From Wenyingzhuangia sp039768865 (lineage in GTDB: Bacteria; Bacteroidota; Bacteroidia; Flavobacteriales; Flavobacteriaceae): DNA of 5,137 nucleotides. Of this stretch, positions 1 through 5,137 are shown one piece after another (the stretch's first letter is position 1; the number at the start of each line of letters is the position of its first letter). The position numbers and the translations under genes were made by a program. The stretch lies in assembly GCF_039768865.1 (NCBI RefSeq), contig NZ_JBDMZQ010000028.1, one strand, 5' to 3'. Under the pieces are notes generated by a model. That model made no database searches and was not told the DNA's origin. It worked only from the letters and a program-made list of their open reading frames with translations.

Positions 1-1271
1 ACTGTTGCGTCTGTACTCTTGATATCATTTACCGTAGCCGATTTGGTCTTTAACGATTTCTTTTTATGCCTTATTTTATTTAGTAGCCATTTCGAATCTA
101 CCCCCTCAATCTGAACCTCTCTTGCTGGATAAATATCTAGTAAAATTACCTCATCAAAACTTGACAAACTCCTAGCAAAATCGTCAGCAAAATCTCTCGT
201 CCTGGTATATAAATGAGGCTGAAATATCACCAATACTTTTTGATCTGGATACATTTCTCTTACCGTGTTTTCTACGGCCTCAATCTCTGCTGGATGATGT
301 GCATAATCATCAATCAAAACCAAATCATCCTGTTTTATTTTATAAGAAAATCTTCTTTTGACTCCTTTGTATGAACTCAAAGCCTCTTTAATTTCTTCTA
401 AACTTAAACCCTGTTTTTCTGCCATAGCAATTGAGACCAAAGCATTGGAAACATTGTGTCTTCCTGGCAAATGAAAGATTATATCCCCGATAAATCCATT
501 TGGAGTTTTTACATCAAACACAAAAGAACCTTTCTCAATTCTCACTCGCTGAGCAATATAATCTGCATTTTCTTCCACTGCATACGTAAGCCCGTTGACA
601 GGGAGTCCTTTTTTAACAATCAAGGTGTCGGATACTTTACCTGCAAAATCTTTGAATGATGCTTCTAAAGCCGATTGCTCTCCATAAATATCCAAATGGT
701 CAGCATCCATATTAGTGATACAGGCTACATTTGGGGATAATTGCAAAAAAGAGCGATCAAACTCATCAGCTTCCACAACTGAGATCTTATCTCTTCCCAA
801 GATTAAATTGGAATGATAATTTTCGGTTATACCGCCCAAAAAAGAAGTTGCTTGCGTTCCACAAACATGCATGATATGTCCTAATATAGAGGATGTCGTT
901 GTTTTTCCATGGGTTCCCGCAACAGCGTAACATATGGTGTTTTTTGTGATCAACCCTAAAAGGGCCGCTCTTTTTAATACTTGAAATCCTCGCTGCCTGA
1001 AATTGGTTAATATTTTACTGTCCTCCGGAATCGCAGGGGTATAAACTACTAATGTTTTGTCAAGTTGTAAAAAAGGTGCTTCAACAGATACAATGTCATC
1101 TACAAATGAAATTGCTACCCCTTGTTCACGCAAACGATTGGTAACTTCGGTTGGTGTCTTGTCATACCCTGAAACCTGTTTACCATTGGCAACAAAATAG
1201 CTAGCAAGGGCACTCATTCCGATACCTCCTATTCCAACAAAATAAATATTATGTATTTTACTTAATTCCAC
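1..1271 (-). CDS. murC: UDP-N-acetylmuramate--L-alanine ligase, 3' end cut by the window
   Basis: MurC is the cytoplasmic ATP-dependent ligase that joins L-alanine to UDP-MurNAc, the first step of the peptidoglycan stem peptide. The 423 codons present are open throughout; family members have about 450 to 490 residues, so only the C-terminal tip is missing. Visible motifs are the N-terminal UDP-binding glycine loop GIGGIGMSAL (13-22), the ATP P-loop GTHGKTT (119-125), VEADEFDRSF (166-175), TNMDADHLD (186-194) in the central domain, and DDYAHHP (321-327) and FQPHLYTRT (350-358) in the C-terminal domain. DDYAHHP and GTHGKTT separate it from MurD, MurE and MurF. The start is a GTG at 1271, inside the murG end, because it yields the family-like N-terminus VELSKIHNIYFVG. 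The first in-frame ATG (codon 19) would remove the nucleotide loop. No strong ribosome site is seen, so coupling to murG is likely. Confidence 0.96.
   Translation of the reverse strand, partial: MELSKIHNIYFVGIGGIGMSALASYFVANGKQVSGYDKTPTEVTNRLREQGVAISFVDDIVSVEAPFLQLDKTLVVYTPAIPEDSKILTNFRQRGFQVLKRAALLGLITKNTICYAVAGTHGKTTTSSILGHIMHVCGTQATSFLGGITENYHSNLILGRDKISVVEADEFDRSFLQLSPNVACITNMDADHLDIYGEQSALEASFKDFAGKVSDTLIVKKGLPVNGLTYAVEENADYIAQRVRIEKGSFVFDVKTPNGFIGDIIFHLPGRHNVSNALVSIAMAEKQGLSLEEIKEALSSYKGVKRRFSYKIKQDDLVLIDDYAHHPAEIEAVENTVREMYPDQKVLVIFQPHLYTRTRDFADDFARSLSSFDEVILLDIYPAREVQIEGVDSKWLLNKIRHKKKSLKTKSATVNDIKSTDAT
1262..1271 (-). other. murG/murC ten-base overlap with GTG start
   Basis: The last three codons of murG and its TAA stop share ten bases with the first codons of murC, read in another frame. 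The murC GTG lies seven bases upstream of the murG stop. A purine-rich GAGGAAAT stretch sits about 17 to 24 bases before the GTG, too far for a standard ribosome site. I infer that ribosomes finishing murG restart on murC. Confidence 0.75.
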
Positions 1272-2365
1272 TTGGCTATTTTTTCTATTTCCTCTACAAT
1301 ATTTATCGTCGCTTCGGGCTTTGCTAAACCTTTCATATTATCGCACATTTTGTTTACGCTGTCTTGATTTTGCAACAAATATTTTACTTTGGATATTAAA
1401 TTTTCCTTCTCAGCTTCCTCCAACATAATCGCTGCATTTACATCTACTATTGCTTTGGCATTTTTGGTTTGATGATCTTCTGCTACGTTAGGTGATGGCA
1501 TAAAAATAACTGGCTTTGCAACAATACACAGTTCAGAAACTGAACTCGCTCCTGCTCTAGAAATAATTATATCAGCTGCCGCATAGGCCAAGTTCATTTC
1601 TGATAAATAAGCGTGAGTCTGAACTCCTTCCTGTTCATCATAGTTTTTATAATCATCAATGTAAAACTTCCCTGTTTGCCATATGATCTGCATATCCATT
1701 GCCAATAAATTCTTCAACTGATTTTTGATCATTTTATTGATCGCTCTAGCGCCTAAACTTCCACCTAATACTAACAACGTTTTTTTTCTATCATTCAATT
1801 TAAAAAACTGCTGTGCTTCCTCTCTCTTGGATGAAGCCTCTAGTACATCTTGCCTTACAGGATTTCCTGTTTGTATAATTTTATCCTTTGGGAAATATTT
1901 TTGCATGCCTTGATAAGCTACACAAATCTTGTCTACCTTACTTGATAATATTTTATTGGTAATCCCTGCGTAAGAATTTTGTTCTTGTATCAGACATGGA
2001 ATCCCTTTTCTACTTGCAGTATACAATATAGGACCGCTCGCAAACCCTCCTGTACCAACAACAACATCGGGTTTAAAATGACGAATAATTTTTCTAGATT
2101 TCCAAATACTATTGATCAACTTGACAGGAAAAAGCAAATTTCTCGAGGTAAAACTTCTATGCAGGCCAGAAATCCAGAGTCCTTTTATAGAGTAACCCGC
2201 CTGAGGCACCTTCTCCATCTCCATTTTATCTAGGGCCCCTACAAATAGAAATTCAGCATCTGAATAACGAAGTTTCAATTCGTTAGCAATGGCAATAGCT
2301 GGATATATATGTCCACCTGTACCCCCTCCGCTAATCAATATTTTTTTAGTATTGCTCTTCATCAT
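1262..2365 (-). CDS. murG: UDP-GlcNAc--lipid I N-acetylglucosaminyltransferase
   Basis: MurG is a peripheral inner-membrane GT-B glycosyltransferase (family GT28). It transfers GlcNAc from UDP-GlcNAc to lipid I on the cytoplasmic face, making lipid II. At 367 residues it has the full family length. The N-terminal acceptor domain carries the glycine loop GGGTGGHIYPA (13-23), a second glycine motif GTGGFASGP (104-112) and QEQNSYAGITNK (127-138). The C-terminal donor domain starts after TGNPVR (166-171) and holds GGSLGA (201-206), SRAGASSVSEL (269-279) and the uracil/sugar-binding segment around PSPNVAEDHQTKNA (290-303). A hydrophobic and basic patch around NLLFPVKLINSIWKSRK (76-92) matches the membrane-contact face known in E. 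coli MurG. Two ATG codons stand in tandem at the start; the first overlaps the ftsW stop as ATGA, and either could be used. It lies between ftsW and murC, the usual Bacteroidota order. Confidence 0.98.
   Translation of the reverse strand: MMKSNTKKILISGGGTGGHIYPAIAIANELKLRYSDAEFLFVGALDKMEMEKVPQAGYSIKGLWISGLHRSFTSRNLLFPVKLINSIWKSRKIIRHFKPDVVVGTGGFASGPILYTASRKGIPCLIQEQNSYAGITNKILSSKVDKICVAYQGMQKYFPKDKIIQTGNPVRQDVLEASSKREEAQQFFKLNDRKKTLLVLGGSLGARAINKMIKNQLKNLLAMDMQIIWQTGKFYIDDYKNYDEQEGVQTHAYLSEMNLAYAAADIIISRAGASSVSELCIVAKPVIFMPSPNVAEDHQTKNAKAIVDVNAAIMLEEAEKENLISKVKYLLQNQDSVNKMCDNMKGLAKPEATINIVEEIEKIAKWN
2362..2365 (-). other. ftsW/murG ATGA stop-start overlap
   Basis: The TGA stop of ftsW and the first ATG of murG overlap as ATGA. 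A second in-frame ATG follows directly and forms a TGATG junction. Such junctions are typical of translational reinitiation, so amounts of the lipid II polymerase and the lipid II-making transferase are probably linked. The coupling is inferred; the overlap is seen directly. Confidence 0.85.
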
Positions 2366-3582
2366 GACTCTTCAACTTCCTTTAATCCATATAATTTTTC
2401 AAGAGGATCCTCACTCTGTGTTGCCAAATCTTCTTCGGTGATATTTGCACTTGCAGAAACACTCAACACCATACCTATAGCTAGACAAGTCATCCAAATA
2501 GAGGTCCCTCCACTACTTATTAAAGGCAATGTTTGACCCGTAACTGGCCCTAAATTAGTAGCAACCATCATGTTAATTATCGCTTGAAAGACGACGGGCA
2601 TTCCCACACCAACAACAAGCAGCTTCCCAAACACCGTCCCAGCCTTTTTAGCCACAACATAAATTCTAAACATCAGCAGAAAATAGGCCAACACAACCAC
2701 TCCAGCGCCAAACAATCCGTACTCTTCTACGATAATGGCAAATATAAAATCTGAGGATGATTGAGGTAAAAAATTCTTTTGGACACTTTTGCCAGGGCCC
2801 TTACCTGTCAAACCACCAGTAGCAATCGCTATTTTTGCATTCTCTACTTGATAACCTTCCTTAGCCTCTTGGTCTGAGAAAGATTCTATCCTACTCACCC
2901 ATGTATCTACTCGGTTAGGCATCAATCCTGGAAATGCTTTTGCTGTCAATCCAAATAGCATCAGAAGAAGGACCCCGGCACCTATAATTCCTGCTAAATA
3001 TTTTACAGGATACCCACCTACAAAGCACAAAAATACAATCATCGTAAAAACGATGGCAGTCGTTGAAAAATTTGCTGGCAAAATAAACATCAAAACCAAA
3101 GCAATGGGCAACCACAAACGCCATAAACTCTCCTTGAGATCAATAAGTTCCTCTTTCCTTTTGGCTAAGTATCTTGCTGTAAAAACCATCAACACCAAAC
3201 CTGCTAAAGTGGAAGTTTGAAACCCCACACCAATGATAGGAATTCTTATCCAACGTGCTGCGTTGGCTCCGCCTATTGTAGTCCCTTGTGCTAATGTGAC
3301 TATTAACAAAATAATGACCAAAGGAATCATAACAAGCGAAACACCACTGAAGTAACGATAGGGCACCCTGTGAACAAAAAGCATAATTGCAAACCCCAAG
3401 ACCAACAACACTGCATGCTTGATTAAAAAGCCAACAGTCGTTCCATTTCCTGCTACATAAACCAAATTGGTACTCGCACTATATACTGGCATAAATGAAA
3501 ACAAGGCCAGTACCGCAACTAGCGACCAAATAAAGAGGTCACCCTTGATATATGATTTGATTTTTTGTAACAGTGAACTCAT
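2362..3582 (-). CDS. ftsW: Septal peptidoglycan glycosyltransferase (SEDS family)
   Basis: FtsW is the inner-membrane SEDS polymerase that links lipid II into glycan strands at the septum, working with the class B penicillin-binding protein FtsI. The 406 residues give about ten membrane segments, roughly at 14-34, 50-70, 80-99, 118-138, 153-170, 171-189, 193-212, 279-308, 318-342 and 352-378. The long outer loop between segments 7 and 8 ends in FLPQSSSDFIFAIIVEE (271-287); D278 fits the conserved catalytic aspartate of the family. Other markers are GANAARWIRIP (105-115), FQTSTLAG (121-128) and GQTLPLISSGGTS (349-361). The acidic tail after 380 should be cytoplasmic. RodA belongs to the same family, but the place between murD and murG in a dcw cluster supports FtsW. 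The ATG lies one base after the murD stop, with no clear Shine-Dalgarno site. Confidence 0.96.
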   Translation of the reverse strand: MSSLLQKIKSYIKGDLFIWSLVAVLALFSFMPVYSASTNLVYVAGNGTTVGFLIKHAVLLVLGFAIMLFVHRVPYRYFSGVSLVMIPLVIILLIVTLAQGTTIGGANAARWIRIPIIGVGFQTSTLAGLVLMVFTARYLAKRKEELIDLKESLWRLWLPIALVLMFILPANFSTTAIVFTMIVFLCFVGGYPVKYLAGIIGAGVLLLMLFGLTAKAFPGLMPNRVDTWVSRIESFSDQEAKEGYQVENAKIAIATGGLTGKGPGKSVQKNFLPQSSSDFIFAIIVEEYGLFGAGVVVLAYFLLMFRIYVVAKKAGTVFGKLLVVGVGMPVVFQAIINMMVATNLGPVTGQTLPLISSGGTSIWMTCLAIGMVLSVSASANITEEDLATQSEDPLEKLYGLKEVEES

Positions 3583-3583
3583 C

Positions 3584-4918
3584 TTATAAATTTCTTACTG
3601 CGTCTTTAAATTTTCTTCCTCTATCCTCGTAATTTTCAAACAAGTCAAAACTTGCACAAGCTGGTGATAATAAAACGTTATCTCCTTTCTCGGACAATTT
3701 GTAAGCGACCCTAACCGCTTCATCAGCACTTGTGGTTTCTTCTATAAAATCAACAATACCCCCAAACGCATTCTTTATTTTCGAATTGTCCAGCCCTAAA
3801 CAAATAATGGCTTTTACTTTCTCTCTAACCAAAGGGTATAAATCTGAATAATCATTCCCTTTATCAACACCTCCAACAATCCAAACCGTTGGATGGTTCA
3901 TACACTCTAAGGCATAAAAAACAGCATTTACATTGGTTGCTTTGGAATCGTTGATATAGCTTACACCATTGACCTTCAATACCTGTTCTAATCTATGCTC
4001 TGCCCCTTCAAAATTTTGTAGAGATTCCAAAATATTTTGTTTTCTGGCTTTCAGCAGTTGTGCTGCTAAAGAGGCTGCCATGGTGTTTTTTGTGTTATGT
4101 TTTCCTTGTAAGGGTAGCTTTGATGTGCTCATTCTTAATTCTTCTTTATTTATATTAATTACGATATCATTTTGATCTAAATAGGCTCCATACGCTAAGG
4201 TTTGTAAAATAGAAAATGGAACCAGTTGTGCTTTTGGGCGATATTTTTCTATCCCTCCTATAATTGCAGGATCATCTGCGTCATAGATTAAAAAGTCCGA
4301 TGCTTTTTGATTTTTAGTGATCTTAAACTTTGACGCTATGTAATTGTCAAATTTATGATTGTACCTGTCTAAATGATCAGGTGTTATATTGGTAATGATT
4401 GCAATGTGAGGTCGAAAAGAAATAATCCCATCTAACTGAAAACTACTCAGCTCTAACACATATTGATCAAAATTGTACTGAACAGTTTGCTTTGCAAAAC
4501 TTTTGCCAATATTACCCGCAACACCAATATTGAAACCGTTTTGTTTCAACAAATGATGGGTCAACATTGTCGTAGTTGTTTTACCATTAGACCCCGTGAT
4601 ACCGACTAGCAAAGCATCACTATAATTGGCTGCAAACTCAATTTCTGAAATGACTGGAATTCCGCTCTTCTTAATGTTTTTTACAAAAGCAATGTGATCA
4701 GGAATTCCTGGACTCTTAACTACGATGTCTGCATTGCAAATTAATTCTTCCGTATGTTTTCCTGTCTCATATTCAATACATTCCTCCTTTAATTGTTGTT
4801 CATATTTTTTTAGGATCACAGATTTATCTGACACAAAAACATCCATTTCTAACTTTTTAGCTAAAATGGCTGCTCCTATACCGCTTTCGCCTGCTCCTAA
4901 AACAACAACTCTTTTCAT
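3584..4918 (-). CDS. murD: UDP-N-acetylmuramoyl-L-alanine--D-glutamate ligase
   Basis: MurD is the cytoplasmic ATP-dependent ligase that adds D-glutamate to UDP-MurNAc-L-Ala, the second amino acid of the stem peptide. From the ATG at 4918 it has 444 residues, a normal length. The N-terminal domain shows the nucleotide loop GAGESGIGAA (8-17) and KSPGIP (68-73). The central domain has the P-loop GSNGKTT (109-115), NITPDHLDRY (177-186) and K197, which by position fits the carbamylated lysine of the family. The C-terminal domain has HRLE (308-311), NDSKATN (323-329) and SPACASFDLF (418-427), which contains the serine and phenylalanine that contact the substrate in E. coli MurD. The open frame extends three codons further to a TTG at 4927; I prefer the ATG because MKRVVVLGAGESG matches the usual family N-terminus. 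It follows mraY after 32 bases and ends one base before ftsW. Confidence 0.97.
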   Translation of the reverse strand: MKRVVVLGAGESGIGAAILAKKLEMDVFVSDKSVILKKYEQQLKEECIEYETGKHTEELICNADIVVKSPGIPDHIAFVKNIKKSGIPVISEIEFAANYSDALLVGITGSNGKTTTTMLTHHLLKQNGFNIGVAGNIGKSFAKQTVQYNFDQYVLELSSFQLDGIISFRPHIAIITNITPDHLDRYNHKFDNYIASKFKITKNQKASDFLIYDADDPAIIGGIEKYRPKAQLVPFSILQTLAYGAYLDQNDIVININKEELRMSTSKLPLQGKHNTKNTMAASLAAQLLKARKQNILESLQNFEGAEHRLEQVLKVNGVSYINDSKATNVNAVFYALECMNHPTVWIVGGVDKGNDYSDLYPLVREKVKAIICLGLDNSKIKNAFGGIVDFIEETTSADEAVRVAYKLSEKGDNVLLSPACASFDLFENYEDRGRKFKDAVRNL

Positions 4919-4950
4919 GTTTGACAATCTTATCTAATATCTTTATTTCC
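4919..4950 (-). other. mraY-murD intergenic gap, no clear control site
   Basis: This is the only gap of more than one base between genes in the window. It is AT-rich, contains no hairpin that looks like a terminator, and no convincing Shine-Dalgarno sequence near the murD ATG. The bases just before the ATG are A-rich (CAAAC), as is common in Bacteroidota leaders. A TTG start, if used, would shorten the gap to 23 bases. I infer simple read-through from mraY into murD. Confidence 0.6.
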
Positions 4951-5137
4951 TTATCTCATCTTTAAGGTTACTACGGTAAATACTGCTAATAAAATACCTG
5001 CTATTAAAAACCTGGCTACAATTTTACTCTCGTGATATCCTTTCTTTTGATAATGATGATGTAATGGTGCCATCCTAAAAACTCTCCTTCCCTCTCCAAA
5101 TTTTATCCTTGTGTATTTAAACCAAAAAACTTGAATG
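4951..5137 (-). CDS. mraY: Phospho-N-acetylmuramoyl-pentapeptide-transferase, C-terminal fragment
   Basis: MraY is the polytopic inner-membrane enzyme that transfers phospho-MurNAc-pentapeptide from UDP to undecaprenyl phosphate, giving lipid I, the substrate of MurG. Only the last 61 codons and the TAA stop are inside the window; the 5' part lies beyond the right edge. The fragment reads FWFKYTRIKFGEG, then RRVFRMAPLHHHYQKKGYHE, then the start of a membrane helix. The APLHHH motif (fragment residues 23-28) is the histidine triad near the active site that is diagnostic of MraY among polyprenyl-phosphate transferases. The final stretch VARFLIAGILLAVFTVVTL is a typical last transmembrane helix, ending in a short basic tail KMR. 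Placement directly before murD is the standard dcw order. It is too short to appear as a long open frame but is well supported by motif and context. Confidence 0.95.
   Translation of the reverse strand, partial: IQVFWFKYTRIKFGEGRRVFRMAPLHHHYQKKGYHESKIVARFLIAGILLAVFTVVTLKMR

Noticed and set aside
456..659. Plus-strand 67-codon open frame opposite murC
   Set aside because: The minus strand here encodes the conserved central part of MurC; the antisense frame has no recognisable feature.
1780..1787. Run of eight T (A8 on the coding strand) in murG as a possible slippage or phase-variation site
   Set aside because: It encodes a plain Arg-Lys-Lys-Thr stretch in a full-length conserved gene of an AT-rich genome, and switching off an essential gene this way is implausible.
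1979..2233. Plus-strand 84-codon open frame opposite murG
   Set aside because: It lies wholly antisense to the conserved murG frame, has low-complexity unfamiliar translation and no start context; it is a shadow.
2309..2536. Plus-strand 75-codon open frame across the ftsW/murG junction
   Set aside because: Antisense to two conserved coding ends, with no family resemblance or ribosome site.
2915..3124. Minus-strand 69-codon frame inside ftsW
   Set aside because: Out-of-frame overlap inside an intact membrane-protein gene; its aromatic and cysteine-rich translation is typical of a shifted frame of membrane codons.
2362..3582. Calling the SEDS gene rodA instead of ftsW
   Set aside because: Position between murD and murG in a dcw cluster favours ftsW; no mreB, mreC or pbp2 neighbour is present.
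4919..4950. Possible internal promoter before murD (TAAGATTG resembling a Bacteroidota -7 box)
   Set aside because: The match to TAnnTTTG is imperfect, lies only a few bases before the start codon, and no -33 TTG element at proper spacing is convincing.
1..5137. A hidden novel system, mobile element or defence island
   Set aside because: Nearly every base is accounted for by five conserved cell-wall genes in standard order; no foreign base composition, repeats or unexplained open stretches are seen.

Overview
The window is a continuous piece of a bacterial division and cell-wall (dcw) cluster. All genes lie on the minus strand and read from high to low coordinates in the order mraY (3' end only), murD, ftsW, murG, murC (5' part only). 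Several things point to Bacteroidota, most likely Flavobacteriia: the gene order, the AT-rich composition, the lack of clear Shine-Dalgarno sequences before the starts, and lineage-typical protein motifs. Those motifs include FQTSTLAG in FtsW, SRAGASSVSEL and PSPNVAEDHQ in MurG, and a MurC N-terminus of the type SKIHNIYFVGIGGIGM. The class assignment is inferred from remembered family patterns, not from a search.

Layout by transcription: the last 61 codons of mraY run from the right edge to 4951. A 32-base gap follows, then murD (4918 to 3584). One base separates murD from ftsW (3582 to 2362). ftsW overlaps murG (2365 to 1262) by four bases in an ATGA junction. murG overlaps murC by ten bases; murC starts at a GTG at 1271 and runs off the left edge. 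There is no gene-free stretch of 300 bases, and I see no RNA gene, mobile element, repeat array, terminator or convincing internal promoter. The packing implies one polycistronic, translationally coupled transcript entering from the right and leaving to the left, where ftsQ, ftsA and ftsZ would be expected.

How the genes work together: MurC and MurD add L-Ala and D-Glu to UDP-MurNAc in the cytoplasm. MraY loads the finished UDP-MurNAc-pentapeptide onto undecaprenyl phosphate to make lipid I. MurG adds GlcNAc to give lipid II. FtsW polymerises lipid II at the division septum with its partner class B PBP. The window therefore carries parts of the early, membrane and polymerisation steps of septal peptidoglycan synthesis.

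I found no undescribed system here. All five genes are intact as far as the window shows, with recognisable catalytic motifs. The points worth a second look are small: start-codon choices, gene overlaps and lineage-specific motif changes in FtsW.
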